A stretch of 64,000 nt of DNA, from positions 1-64,000 of the forward strand of contig CASDUJ010000006.1 in assembly GCA_949283935.1 (NCBI GenBank), written 5' to 3'. The notes under the pieces are model-generated. The model was not told the origin of the DNA and made no database searches. It saw nothing but the letters and a program-made list of their open reading frames with translations. Of the stretch, positions 43,031 to 52,655 are shown in pieces. Origin of the DNA: an uncultured bacterium. GTDB lineage: Bacteria > Cyanobacteriota > Vampirovibrionia > Gastranaerophilales > JAILCC01. Numbering within the stretch: position 1 is the first letter of the stretch; every line of letters starts with the position of its first letter. Made by a program: the position numbers and the translations under genes.

Positions 43031-43051
43031 AAGAGCAAACGGCTCTTTTTT
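43031..43051 (+). terminator. Terminator 1 after the 52-residue gene
   Basis: AAGAGC-AAAC-GGCTCTTTTTT: a 5-bp GC-containing stem with a T-run, starting 6 bp after the small gene. Confidence 0.8.
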
Positions 43052-43066
43052 GTTATGTAAAAGTTA

Positions 43067-43101
43067 TAAAAAGCAAGGCAAAAAAAATGTCTTGCTTTTT
43101 G
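43067..43101 (+). terminator. Terminator 2 after the 52-residue gene
   Basis: AAAAAGCAAG and CTTGCTTTTT form a second hairpin with A- and T-runs about 15 bp after the first, so it may work on both strands. It isolates the small gene from the DegT gene at 43174. Confidence 0.75.
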
Positions 43102-43173
43102 CGTTAAGAATATATAAAGGCACAAAAAATTTGTGATAGTATTTAGATATGTAATAGGTAAGGGAGCAAAAAA

Positions 43174-44292
43174 ATGATTCCAATTTTAGATTTAACAAAA
43201 CAATACGAACAAATTCAATCTGAAGTTGAAAGAGCCGTTTTAGAAGTTTTAAAATCAGGACAATATATAGTTGGAAAACACAACAAAGCACTTGAAAAAG
43301 AGATAGCCGCATTCTGTGGAGTAAAAAGAGCTGTAGCACTTAATTCTGGAACAGACGCATTACACTTAGCATTAAGAGCTCTTGATATAGGTGCAGGAGA
43401 TGAAGTTATTACAACAGCTTTTACTTTTGTTGCAACAACTGAAGCTATAGGAATAGTTGGGGCAAAGCCAATTTTTGCTGATATTGATCCAAACACATTT
43501 AATTTAGATCCAAATCAATTAGAAAGTAAAATTACTGCCAAAACAAAAGCAATAATTCCTGTACATTTATACGGACAACCTGCTAATATGGAAGAAATTA
43601 TGAAAATTGCTAAGAAGTACAATCTTTATGTAATAGAAGATTGTTGTCAGGCAATTGGAGCAGAATTAAATGGACAAAAAGTAGGTTCTTTTGGAGATAT
43701 AGGTTGTTTTAGTTTCTTCCCAACCAAGAATTTAGGAGCATTTGGCGATGGCGGAATGGTTACAACAAACAGTGATTATTTGGCTGATAGAATTTTAGCA
43801 CTTAGAAACCATGGTGGAGCTGTAAGATATTACCATGATGAAATAGGAGTAAACAGTCGTTTAGATGAAGTTCAAGCGGCAATTTTAAGAGTTAAATTTC
43901 CATACATAAACGAATGGAATCAAAAGCGCAAAGAAAATGCTTACAAATACAATGAACTTTTAAAAGATGTAAAAGAAGTAGTAACACCTAGAGAACTCAA
44001 AGGTACAAAATGTATTTATCATCAATACACTATTGAAATTCCTAACAGAGATGCCATTCACAAATATTTGCAAGAAAATGGAGTAGGAGCAATGTTATAT
44101 TACCCAGTTCCTTTACATTTACAAAAAGTTCACGCATATCTTGGAGGCAAACTAGGAGATTTGCCTATAACAGAGGAAAAGACTACGAGAGTATTGTCAT
44201 TACCAATGTTTCCTGAAATTACTTATGAGCAACAAAAAACAGTAGTTGAAACTTTAAAAAAGGCATTAATTGAATGTAAAGCAACAGCTTAA
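43174..44292 (+). CDS. DegT/DnrJ/EryC1-family sugar aminotransferase
   Basis: A 372-residue PLP-dependent aminotransferase that aminates keto-sugar nucleotides. It has [61 protein letters not shown], and the PLP-binding Lys in [16 protein letters not shown], then [14 protein letters not shown]. It resembles WbpE/PseC-type enzymes. It lies about 4 kb from the rhamnose operon and probably supplies an amino sugar for the same surface glycans. A GGGAG ribosome site precedes the ATG. Confidence 0.92.
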   Translation: MIPILDLTKQYEQIQSEVERAVLEVLKSGQYIVGKHNKALEKEIAAFCGVKRAVALNSGTDALHLALRALDIGAGDEVITTAFTFVATTEAIGIVGAKPIFADIDPNTFNLDPNQLESKITAKTKAIIPVHLYGQPANMEEIMKIAKKYNLYVIEDCCQAIGAELNGQKVGSFGDIGCFSFFPTKNLGAFGDGGMVTTNSDYLADRILALRNHGGAVRYYHDEIGVNSRLDEVQAAILRVKFPYINEWNQKRKENAYKYNELLKDVKEVVTPRELKGTKCIYHQYTIEIPNRDAIHKYLQENGVGAMLYYPVPLHLQKVHAYLGGKLGDLPITEEKTTRVLSLPMFPEITYEQQKTVVETLKKALIECKATA

Positions 44293-44310
44293 TGAAAATA
44301 TTTTTCAAGC

Positions 44311-44336
44311 GATATAAAAATTTATATCATTTTTTG
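44311..44336 (+). terminator. AT-rich intrinsic terminator after the DegT gene
   Basis: GATATAA-AAAT-TTATATC followed by ATTTTTTG. The stem is AT-only apart from the closing pair, so termination may be partial. Confidence 0.5.
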
Positions 44337-44420
44337 TAATTTACTAAAATCATACAATTGATATATAGTTAAATTATAAATATAGAGTATAATTTAAGTG
44401 GTATAACGAGCTGCGAATTT

Positions 44421-45434
44421 ATGAAGAAAGTATCTGTAGACGAACTTGTAGATTATAAAATATTGCCTTTTAATATATATAATGAATCAGGCGACATAAT
44501 TCTTAATGCAGGAGACAATTTAACCCCTGGCAAACTTTTACAGCTCAGATACATCTCCAAATTATTTTGCGAAGACGATGCCAAAGATATTGATATCTCT
44601 GTCAAAACTACACCCAACATACCTCAACCTTATTATGAATCTATAGAAAGAGACAATGATCCTCTGGAAAATTCTGTAAATCAAAATTCTCCACTTGATG
44701 AGCAATCGCAATTACAGTTAAAATCTATATACAAAAAAGCCTACATGTCAATTAACACAAAAATAGATAGCGACAGTGTAAAGCAAATGAAAGCTATAAG
44801 AGACAAGATTCTTGATAATTTACTACCAATTATTAGCAAAACTTATAAGAAATCTCAACTAAAAATAATAGGAGATTATGAAAAGTATCATGGACTCAAT
44901 GTGGCACTTTTAACGGCAATGCTTGCCAAGAAAATGAATTTTAACGACAACCAATTATCTGATATAACTCTTGCTGCTCTTTTACATGACATAGGAAAAA
45001 CGAGACTTCCAAAAGAATTTCATAATTCATATTCTTCTTCTACTACAACACAAGCAAGTAAAATGTACGAATTACATCCGGAACTAGGATATAAAATACT
45101 AAAAAATGAAATGAGATTAGCAGATGACATATGCGTGGTAGCTTTAGAGCATCACGAAAAAAATGATGGAACAGGTTATCCTTACGGCATATCAAATGAT
45201 CTTATTCATCCATATTCGCAAATGGTAGGTATATGCAATATGTATGACAATTTAATATCAGGAAAGGCTCATGTTATAGTAACTACTCCGCAAGAGGCAG
45301 TAAAAAAAATCATAGAATTTGGAACTAATTGGTTTGCCCCTGGTATATTGTTTTCTTTTGTATATATGACAAGCTATCATGATGATATTTCGGTAGAAGA
45401 ATTAGGCAGAATGGGTAATTTCAATTGGCAGTAA
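44421..45434 (+). CDS. HD-GYP domain protein (probable c-di-GMP phosphodiesterase)
   Basis: A 337-residue protein. The N-terminal 60 residues (DELVDYKILPFNIYNESGDI onwards) are the short domain often preceding HD-GYP. The catalytic domain has HGLNVALLTAMLAKKM, the metal-binding HD at 189-190 in LAALLHDIGKTRLPKEF, HPELGYKIL, and the GYP signature HHEKNDGTGYPYGI at 244-257. It should hydrolyse cyclic di-GMP and so affect pili and surface glycan production. No partner GGDEF protein is in the window. A perfect TATAAT at 44388-44393 lies 28 bp before the start. Confidence 0.9.
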   Translation: MKKVSVDELVDYKILPFNIYNESGDIILNAGDNLTPGKLLQLRYISKLFCEDDAKDIDISVKTTPNIPQPYYESIERDNDPLENSVNQNSPLDEQSQLQLKSIYKKAYMSINTKIDSDSVKQMKAIRDKILDNLLPIISKTYKKSQLKIIGDYEKYHGLNVALLTAMLAKKMNFNDNQLSDITLAALLHDIGKTRLPKEFHNSYSSSTTTQASKMYELHPELGYKILKNEMRLADDICVVALEHHEKNDGTGYPYGISNDLIHPYSQMVGICNMYDNLISGKAHVIVTTPQEAVKKIIEFGTNWFAPGILFSFVYMTSYHDDISVEELGRMGNFNWQ

Positions 45435-46750
45435 AAATAATAGGTGGAGGGCTTGCAGGTTCACAAGCTGCATTAATTACAGCAAAAGCTGGAATAGAAA
45501 CTATTTTATATGAAATGCGCCCAAGCAAACAGACTGGTGCACATAAAACAGGTAATTTTGCTGAAATAGTATGCTCCAACAGTCTTGGTTCAAAAGAACT
45601 AACAGTAGCAAGCGGCCTACTAAAAGAAGAATTAAGAATTTTAGGTTCAGATTTAATTAAAATAGCAGACGAATGCAAAGTTGGAGCAGGGGGGGCACTT
45701 GCAGTAGACAGAGAACTTTTCAGCCAAAAAATTAATAAACTAATTGAACAAAATTCTAAAATAAAAGTAATTAGAGAAGAAGTTTCAGAAATTCCAAAAG
45801 ATTCTCCTTGTATAATAGCCTCAGGTCCTTTAACTTCGAAAAATTTAGCTCAAAACATCAAAGAATTTACCCAAGAAGAAAATTTGCATTTTTACGATGC
45901 AATAGCACCTATATTAGAAAAAGATTCAATAAATCTAGACATAGCATTTTACGCTAACAGATACAACAAAGGAGAAAAAGCAGACTACATAAATTGTCCA
46001 ATGAACAAACAAGAATACGAAAAATTTTACGAATTTTTAATAACTGCACCAACAATTGAACTTAAAGAATTTGAAAAAGACGCAAAATTTTTTGAATCTT
46101 GTTTACCAATAGAAGTCATAGGCAAAAGAGGAGCAAACACATTAAGATTTGGTCCTTTAAAACCGATTGGGCTTATTGATTCAAGAACAAACGAAAAAAA
46201 TTACGCAGTAGTTCAACTAAGACAAGATGACAAAGCAGCTAATTTATATAACATTGTTGGTTTTCAAACAAATCTAAGATGGGGAGCTCAAAAAGAACTA
46301 ATACATTTAATTCCAGGACTTGAAAATGCAAATATATTAAGATACGGTGTTATGCATCGTAACACATATATTTTTTCTCCTAAAATCTTACATCCAACTT
46401 TACAAAGCAAAAAACGTGAAAATTTATTTTTTGCAGGACAAATTACCGGCGTAGAAGGTTACAGCGAATCAATTGCCACAGGACTTTTGGCAGGAATTAA
46501 TATAGTTAAATTGATAAAAGGAGAAACACTCTTACAACTTAGTAAGGACACTATGCTTGGGGCATTATGTAATTATGTAACTTTTGAAGGCCACAAAAAA
46601 CTAAATCCAATAAATGCAAACTGGGGAATTCTTCCTAACTTAGAAATTGAAAAAAAATACAAAAAAGACAAAAAATATAAAGCAGAAATTTATGTAAAAA
46701 AATCTACAGAATATTTAAAAAATCTTGTTAAGGAGCAAATATTATGGTAA
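45425..46750 (+). CDS. trmFO: Methylenetetrahydrofolate-tRNA-(uracil-5-)-methyltransferase TrmFO
   Basis: TrmFO makes ribothymidine at U54 of tRNA using folate and FAD. The 441-residue protein begins with the FAD site (VKIIGGGLAGSQAALITAKAG), then YEMRPSKQTGAHKTGNFAEIVCSNSLGSK, GGALAVDRELFS, KPIGLIDSRTNEKNYAVVQLRQD and FFAGQITGVEGYSESIATGLLAGIN, all diagnostic. The start codon is TTG at 45425, overlapping the HD-GYP gene by 10 bp; the next ATG is far downstream. Its stop overlaps the start of the ROK gene (ATGGTAA). Confidence 0.96.
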   Translation: MAVKIIGGGLAGSQAALITAKAGIETILYEMRPSKQTGAHKTGNFAEIVCSNSLGSKELTVASGLLKEELRILGSDLIKIADECKVGAGGALAVDRELFSQKINKLIEQNSKIKVIREEVSEIPKDSPCIIASGPLTSKNLAQNIKEFTQEENLHFYDAIAPILEKDSINLDIAFYANRYNKGEKADYINCPMNKQEYEKFYEFLITAPTIELKEFEKDAKFFESCLPIEVIGKRGANTLRFGPLKPIGLIDSRTNEKNYAVVQLRQDDKAANLYNIVGFQTNLRWGAQKELIHLIPGLENANILRYGVMHRNTYIFSPKILHPTLQSKKRENLFFAGQITGVEGYSESIATGLLAGINIVKLIKGETLLQLSKDTMLGALCNYVTFEGHKKLNPINANWGILPNLEIEKKYKKDKKYKAEIYVKKSTEYLKNLVKEQILW

Positions 46751-47682
46751 AAATTGCAGGAATAGATATAGGTGGCACAAAAATTTCTGGTGCAATTATA
46801 GAAAATTATAGAATATAAGGAGAGATTATGGTAGAAAAAACTCCATTTAACACTCAAAAAATATTGAAAACTACATACAAAATTATAGAACAGCTAAAAA
46901 CGCAAGCAAATATTTCGGCAATAGCAATAGCAACAGCTGGAGCTGTGGACAATAACAATTCAAAAGTAATAGGTTCTACAGGAAATTTACCCTCAGATTA
47001 TTCTCAAATTGAATTTAAAAAAGTTTTTACCTCTAAATTTAATTTGCCAACTTTAATAGAAAATGATGCAAACGCAGCTGCTTATGCTGAATTTAAAACA
47101 GGAGCTGCAAAAGGAAGTCAAAATTCTATAACAATTACACTTGGCACAGGAATAGGTGGAGGAATAATAATTAACGGAAAACTATTAAAAGGTAAATCAG
47201 GAGCTGCAGGAGAAATAGGTCATATTATGCTCGGGATAGAACCTAAAAGAAAATGTACTTGTGGAGAATATAATTGTTTTGAAGCATATGCATCAGGCAC
47301 AGGTTTTCGCAAAACCATTCAAGAATTATCTCAAAAAATTCCTGAATTTAAATATTCAATTTTAGTAAATAAGCACACCTCTGAACTTAACACATATGAT
47401 GTAATAGAAGGATATAAAAAAGGAGACAATTTTTGCAAAATTGCATACGAAACTTGGGAAAAAGAACTAATAATAGGCTTAACAAGTTTAGCTAACATAT
47501 TTGATCCCGATAACATAGTTATTTCAGGAGGATTATCTAAAGAAGTAAATTATGAAAAAATTGAAAAAATTATCAATGAGAAAATAGTAACGACCCCTCT
47601 AAAAATCCTTGAAGCAAAATCAGGCAATTTTTCGGGCATGATAGGAGCCGCTATTTTAGCTCAAGAAAAATTTAACTTGTAA
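46744..47682 (+). pseudogene. ROK-family sugar kinase interrupted by an in-frame TAA
   Basis: Read in one frame, 46744-47682 encodes a complete ROK kinase except for a TAA at 46816-46818 (codon 25). The first piece, with its own AAGGAG site, is MVKIAGIDIGGTKISGAIIE plus four residues and contains the essential DIGGTK ATP-binding loop. The second piece (284 residues) starts at an in-frame ATG at 46828, which has TAAGGAG ahead of it. It carries ENDANAAAYAE, TLGTGIGGGIIINGKL, the catalytic and zinc region GEIGHIML and CTCGEYNCFEAYASG, and VISGGLS. Without readthrough the kinase lacks its phosphate loop. Nonsense mutation, sequencing error or regulated readthrough all fit. Confidence 0.8.
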
Positions 47683-47685
47683 TTT

Positions 47686-48684
47686 TTATATGGGAATTAC
47701 TTTGACAACAGAATACAAAGCCAAAGCAATAGCAACACATATAGGAATTGTTAATATCCAAGCCGAGAGAATACTTCTCACCAAAGACCATTTTACGGCA
47801 GAAAGTCTCAAAGTACTTCCAACACCCATAATAGCTGTGGAAATAATATGAGTAGTACTAATTGGTATTCCAAAATGTGTACAAGTTAAAATAATACAAG
47901 CTGCAGAAGTTTCTGCCGCAAAACCATGAATTGGTTTTAGCTTAATAACCTTAGTTCCCATTGTACGAATAATTTTCCATCCACCTGACATAACGCCCAA
48001 AGCCATAGTAATTGCACAAGCAATTATAACGTAAGCAGGAACATCATGAGTTTTTACAAGTCCAAAACTAAACAAAGCTAAAGTAATTATACCCATAGTT
48101 TTTTGAGCATCATTTGCTCCATGACTAAATGCCATCATACCTGAAGATAAAAGTTGTAATTTCCTAAACCATTTATTAATTTTGTCAGGGTTTCTTTTAT
48201 GAACAAGCCAAACAAGTAAAAGCATAAAACTAAAACCGACCAAAAAACCTAAAACAGGAGATGTAAACATAGGGATAACTACTTTTTTAACTATACCAAT
48301 ATAATTTACAGCCTCAACTCCTTTGTAAGCTAATCCAGCCCCAATTAAGCCACCAATTAAAGCATGAGAAGAACTAGAAGGAATACCAAAATACCAAGTA
48401 ATCAAATTCCATATTATTGCTGCCAAAAGAGCACACATAATAACTGTTTGCGGAATATCATGAACAGTTAAAATTCCAGAACTAATAGTTTTTGCAACAT
48501 GGGTACCAAAAAAAGCACCAATAAATTCCAGAGAAGCTCCAAAAATTATGGCATGCTGAGGTTGCAAAACTCTGGTAGAAACAACTGTAGCAATAGCATT
48601 AGCACTATCATGAAATCCATTAATAAACTCAAACATCAAAGCACAAGCTACTACTAAAATTAATATTAAAAGCATAATCGACAT
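47686..48684 (-). CDS. pit: Pit-family inorganic phosphate transporter
   Basis: A 332-residue membrane protein of the PiT (PF01384) family, which imports phosphate as a metal-phosphate complex or with protons. It has about ten hydrophobic helices and both duplicated signatures: FINGFHDSANAIATVVSTRVL near residue 21 and MAFSHGANDAQKTMGIITLAL near 190, plus SSSHALIGGLIG and GIPISTTHIISTAIMGVG. The DUF47 partner lies 15 bp upstream, the usual pairing. No signal for phosphate control was seen. Confidence 0.95.
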   Translation of the reverse strand: MSIMLLILILVVACALMFEFINGFHDSANAIATVVSTRVLQPQHAIIFGASLEFIGAFFGTHVAKTISSGILTVHDIPQTVIMCALLAAIIWNLITWYFGIPSSSSHALIGGLIGAGLAYKGVEAVNYIGIVKKVVIPMFTSPVLGFLVGFSFMLLLVWLVHKRNPDKINKWFRKLQLLSSGMMAFSHGANDAQKTMGIITLALFSFGLVKTHDVPAYVIIACAITMALGVMSGGWKIIRTMGTKVIKLKPIHGFAAETSAACIILTCTHFGIPISTTHIISTAIMGVGSTLRLSAVKWSLVRSILSAWILTIPICVAIALALYSVVKVIPI

Positions 48685-48699
48685 AGTTTTTCTCCCAGA

Positions 48700-49338
48700 T
48701 TAATTGTGCTTCAAAACAATTTGAACTACATCTTCAGCTACAACAACACTAGTGTTCAATGCTGTTTCTATGCAATTATGAATATCTCTTAATTTAATTA
48801 CATCTATTGCATCATATCTTCCAGAAAACAAATCTTCAATAACAATAGAAAATATTTCATCACCTTTTGATTCAACATCATCAATTCTTTCCCTTAAAGA
48901 AACAAATTCACTCACTTTTGTATGCTTTTTTAACATTTCCATCATTGCACGCAATCCATCAACAGCTTCTTTGAGAATTTCCGCTTGTTTTACAATTCTT
49001 TCATCAAATTCTTTTATTTGAAAAAGTTTTATATTTACACAAGCTCTGCATATTCTTCTGTTTATTTTATGCATACCATTTGTTATGTGTTGTATATCTT
49101 CGCGATCAATAGGAGTAACAAAAGAATTATTTAGTTTTTCTAAAGTTTCATTAACAATTTTAGCACTAGAACGTTTACATTCTTTTGCTTTTTTTATTTT
49201 ATCATCACTATAACCCGTATTTAAAATATCTAATAGATTTAAAGCAGCACTTTCACATATTTCTATAATCATTTCAAAACTATGGAAAAAATATTGCTCT
49301 TCAGGTGGTAACAATTTCTTAATTAATGTTGCTATCAT
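48700..49338 (-). CDS. DUF47/PhoU-like phosphate transport regulator
   Basis: A 212-residue helical protein of the DUF47 (PF01865) family. It starts MIATLIKKLLPPEEQYFFHSF and has DREDIQHITNGMHKINRRI (metal-binding acidic helix), ESKGDEIFSIVIEDLFSG and IDVIKLRDIHNCIETALNTS. Such proteins resemble PhoU and accompany Pit transporters as accessory or regulatory factors. It lies directly upstream of the Pit gene. Confidence 0.92.
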   Translation of the reverse strand: MIATLIKKLLPPEEQYFFHSFEMIIEICESAALNLLDILNTGYSDDKIKKAKECKRSSAKIVNETLEKLNNSFVTPIDREDIQHITNGMHKINRRICRACVNIKLFQIKEFDERIVKQAEILKEAVDGLRAMMEMLKKHTKVSEFVSLRERIDDVESKGDEIFSIVIEDLFSGRYDAIDVIKLRDIHNCIETALNTSVVVAEDVVQIVLKHN

Positions 49339-49448
49339 TTTTCTATCCTCTTAAATTCCACAAGATAATTATACTATGAAAATGCCTGTTTACATGGTTT
49401 TTGCTTAATCTTTTTTTACATGATCAACTAATAAAGCTTTTACAAAAA

Positions 49449-49478
49449 TAAAAAGACCACATTGTGCGGTCTTTTTAT
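49449..49478. terminator. Intrinsic terminator downstream of malQ
   Basis: AAAAAGACC-ACATTGTGC-GGTCTTTTT, with A- and T-runs on both sides, lies between the malQ stop codon (minus strand) and the start of the DUF47 gene. The rest of 49339-49541 holds no gene. Confidence 0.85.
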
Positions 49479-49541
49479 TTATTTAATTTTATTCCATATA
49501 TTAGCAAAGAAATTCTGTATTCTTTTTAAAAAAACATGCTT

Positions 49542-51461
49542 TCATATGGAAGCATATTTTTCTAATTTTTCCATAAGGTCTAAATTTTCTTTATCTAAAC
49601 CTCTTACTTTTAAAGCATAAGCTAATATTTCTGCAAGATTTAATGCTTTTCCTTTTGCCAATTGATTAAAATAAAACCACTCAAAATTGTTAGGTAATCT
49701 TAAAGACCAATTTTGATCTCCAGATGTACCTGGTTTGTTGTATACATCTTCAATTCCAAACAAATCTGAAAAGAAAATTTGAATATTTTGAGCATTAGCG
49801 GCAAAAAGTTCTACAAACTTAGCTTTAGCTAATTCCATAGGATTCTGTTTCAATATATCCACATACGATCCTATATAATGTTCATCCCAACACAAATCAT
49901 TTGCTAAATTTTTAGCATGTAATTCTATTTCAGGAGTTTTAACAATCTCTTGAGCCCACATCATAATAGGTTCATTATCGTGAGTGCCAAGCATTATCCA
50001 ATCTTTAGCTTTGGTATTTATCCCCCTGTATGGATGTGTCTCATCTTCTGGCTTAACAAATTGAGTAACTCTCATACCATTGAGCCCAAATTCTTCCATA
50101 ACTTTTTCGACTGGATAAGTTAAGGTTCCTAAATCTTCGCAAATAATCGCATCTTTATCTACACCTTCTGTTTTTGCCGCAGCTATAATTATTTTTTCTA
50201 TTAATCTTGCATATCTTGAAATTTGTGCTTTGCAAAGAGTTTTTACTCTGTATTCACTATCAGGTTCAACTTCAAAATTTAAATCTTCCATTGAAGGAAT
50301 TGCATATTTTGAAAGTTCAGGATGTTCAGGAGAAGAATATAATCTGCCAGCTCCTTCTTCAACTTTTGGTTTACATCCTGATTTGTAAACCCAAGGATCT
50401 ACCAAACCTACAAAATGGTCAATTCTTATCCCGCCTGGATTTTCTTTAAACATTTTTCTATAAAGATTAAATAGTAAAATACCTCCTTCACCTAAAGCTC
50501 CGTCGGGAGTAAATAATTTTTCCGGATCCATAACATTAAATCCCCAAGCTTGCCCATCTTTTGAAAAATAATCAGGAGGACAACCTAAACACCAACCTTT
50601 CAAGAACAAAGATTGATTAGCCCAGCAATCTCTATCAGAAAAAGCCACTTGCCTATCTGCAATCATTTTTATACCGTTTTTAAGAGCATAATTTTTCATT
50701 TCTTCTTTTTGTTTTGAAGCAATAAATTGAGTGAAATTATAAAATTCCACTTCGTAACTATAATCTTTTTTAATTTGTTCAATTCTTTCTAATGCTGCCG
50801 TTTTTCCTTCAACAGTTTCCATATTATATAAATTTCTATCAAGTTCATCTTCCCAATGTGGCCAATAATCATTGTTGTGCTTCACAGTTAATGCTTCATA
50901 AATTGCATCTTTTTCTAACCATTGAATATTTTGAGCTTTAAATTTTTCAAATTCTTTATTTAGTGAAATAACTTTTGAATCTTTGTTTTCTAATTTTCTT
51001 AAAAATGTATTAAAAGCTTCTTTTAATGCAAGAGTTTGTTTTTCATAAATATAAGAATACGCTGTTTTGTTTTGTCCTTTGTTTGGATTATTTTGTACAA
51101 TTTGATTAAAAGTATCTAAACTAAGAATGTTTGAATATTCGTCCGCTGTAAGTTGATATAAATCAATAAACAATGGATTATCAGAAAAAACAGTTCCCGT
51201 ATAAGGAGAAGAATCAATTGCTTTTGTTTTTCCTGCTGGTCCAAGTTGAATACTTGAAAATATATCTTTAGTAAAGTTGATTAAATTTTTGGCTCCTTGA
51301 GAAGTAAATGTTCCAAATCCTGTATCTTGTTCATCTATTGAAGGAAAACTTGCTCCGTGAATAATAAGAGAGAGATTTTTTTTACCCAAAAGTCTAAGAG
51401 CTTTTCTCACTGCTAATTTGTATTCTTCTCCAAGTTTTAACATAGTTTGCGTATTAGCCAT
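49542..51461 (-). CDS. malQ: 4-alpha-glucanotransferase (amylomaltase, GH77)
   Basis: MalQ transfers alpha-1,4-glucan segments during maltodextrin and glycogen metabolism. The 639-residue protein has the GH77 landmarks GIKMIADRQVAFSDRDCWANQ, GCPPDYFSKDGQAWG, the nucleophile region GGIRIDHFVGLVDPWVY, CEDLGTLTYPVEKVMEE with the acid/base Glu, and MLGTHDNEPIMMWAQ. It is longer than the usual 500 residues, with an N-terminal region of extra sequence between about 60 and 210. It is transcribed alone; the 51462-51557 gap upstream is AT-rich with no recognisable element. Confidence 0.93.
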   Translation of the reverse strand: MANTQTMLKLGEEYKLAVRKALRLLGKKNLSLIIHGASFPSIDEQDTGFGTFTSQGAKNLINFTKDIFSSIQLGPAGKTKAIDSSPYTGTVFSDNPLFIDLYQLTADEYSNILSLDTFNQIVQNNPNKGQNKTAYSYIYEKQTLALKEAFNTFLRKLENKDSKVISLNKEFEKFKAQNIQWLEKDAIYEALTVKHNNDYWPHWEDELDRNLYNMETVEGKTAALERIEQIKKDYSYEVEFYNFTQFIASKQKEEMKNYALKNGIKMIADRQVAFSDRDCWANQSLFLKGWCLGCPPDYFSKDGQAWGFNVMDPEKLFTPDGALGEGGILLFNLYRKMFKENPGGIRIDHFVGLVDPWVYKSGCKPKVEEGAGRLYSSPEHPELSKYAIPSMEDLNFEVEPDSEYRVKTLCKAQISRYARLIEKIIIAAAKTEGVDKDAIICEDLGTLTYPVEKVMEEFGLNGMRVTQFVKPEDETHPYRGINTKAKDWIMLGTHDNEPIMMWAQEIVKTPEIELHAKNLANDLCWDEHYIGSYVDILKQNPMELAKAKFVELFAANAQNIQIFFSDLFGIEDVYNKPGTSGDQNWSLRLPNNFEWFYFNQLAKGKALNLAEILAYALKVRGLDKENLDLMEKLEKYASI

Positions 51462-51557
51462 GCTTTAACCACCTATACAATCTAACCTAAAAATATTATA
51501 TTATTTAAAAAAAAATCAGTATAGCAATAAAAGCATAAGATTTACATTACTCAATAA

Positions 51558-52655
51558 TTAATGAGCAAGGTTCTTTTTAGCATTACTAGTGTGATATGTC
51601 CCTTTAAATATTTGAGATAATTCATTTTTGTTTTCAGAAGCTTCCATCGCTACTTCTTGGCTAATTAATTTATCTCTTACTAAATTTGCAAGGTACATAT
51701 TAAGCGTAATCATATCAGAATATTTACCTTCTTTAATAAGGGTATATATTTGTTCTAATTCGTCTTTAGCTATATAATCTTTTATTGTAGGAGTTGCAAT
51801 TAAAATCTCAAAAGCAGGAACACGCCCCATGTTGTCTTTTTTGGGTAAAAGTTTTTGCGCAATTGTTGCTCTCAAAACTTCTGCTAATTGACCTCTTACT
51901 AAATCTCTTTCGTATGGTTCGAAAAAATTTACTATTCTGTTAACTGTTTGAACAGCATCTGATGTATGAAGTGTTGTAAAAACCAAATGACCTGTCTCAG
52001 CTGCACTTAAAGCTTCTTTAGCTGTCTTTCGGTCACGAATTTCTCCTATCAAAATAATGTCAGGATCTTGTCTTAAAGAAAATTTAATTCCTGTAGGATA
52101 ATCTTCTGTATCTAAACCTATTTGCCTTTGAGAAAAAATAGATTTGTTATTTTTGTACAAAAATTCTATAGGATCTTCAAGTGTAATAATATGTTTTGAA
52201 AAATTTTCATTAATATATTCCAACATAACGGACAGTGTAGTTGACTTTCCACACCCTGTAGGACCTGTAACAAATATAATTCCATTATTTACTTTGCATA
52301 CTCTTTGCAAAACTGTAGGAATTTTTTTCTCTTCAAACGACGGTATTTTGTATGGAATTATTCTCATAACTAACATTGGATTTTGTAAATTTTTGGCATA
52401 ATTTACTCTAAATCTTGCAACATTAGGTAATTCATATAAAAAATCGTAATTGTAAATCGAATCTATTTTATTTTTCATTTGTAAAGGCAAAATATCTTCA
52501 ACTAGCACATCCATATCTGCTTTTGTTAAAGGTTCTACGTTAGTTTTAATTATTATTCCATTTTTACGAACAACAGGTACTTCATCCACTCGCAAATGAA
52601 TGTCAGATACATCCATTTCAACTATTTGTTTAAGAAAATTTTCAAAATCAAACAT
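51558..52655 (-). CDS. pilT: PilT-type twitching motility/secretion ATPase
   Basis: A 365-residue hexameric ATPase of type IV pilus machines; PilT depolymerises pili. It has FVTGPTGCGKSTTLSVML (Walker A), the Asp box ITLEDPIEFLYKNN, the Walker B region DPDIILIGEIRDRKTAKEAL, the His box TGHLVFTTLHTSDAVQTVNRI, and the C-terminal LIKEGKYSDMITLN in place of the PilT AIRNLIREGK helix. The N-terminal PAS-like domain starts DVSDIHLRVDEVPVVRKNG. A pilus system fits the giant prepilin at 9.5 kb. Its start overlaps the phosphoesterase stop by 1 bp. Confidence 0.92.
   Translation of the reverse strand: MFDFENFLKQIVEMDVSDIHLRVDEVPVVRKNGIIIKTNVEPLTKADMDVLVEDILPLQMKNKIDSIYNYDFLYELPNVARFRVNYAKNLQNPMLVMRIIPYKIPSFEEKKIPTVLQRVCKVNNGIIFVTGPTGCGKSTTLSVMLEYINENFSKHIITLEDPIEFLYKNNKSIFSQRQIGLDTEDYPTGIKFSLRQDPDIILIGEIRDRKTAKEALSAAETGHLVFTTLHTSDAVQTVNRIVNFFEPYERDLVRGQLAEVLRATIAQKLLPKKDNMGRVPAFEILIATPTIKDYIAKDELEQIYTLIKEGKYSDMITLNMYLANLVRDKLISQEVAMEASENKNELSQIFKGTYHTSNAKKNLAH

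Noticed and set aside
43064-43496. Minus-strand frames at the start of the DegT gene
   Set aside because: They lie antisense to a well-conserved aminotransferase and across a terminator.
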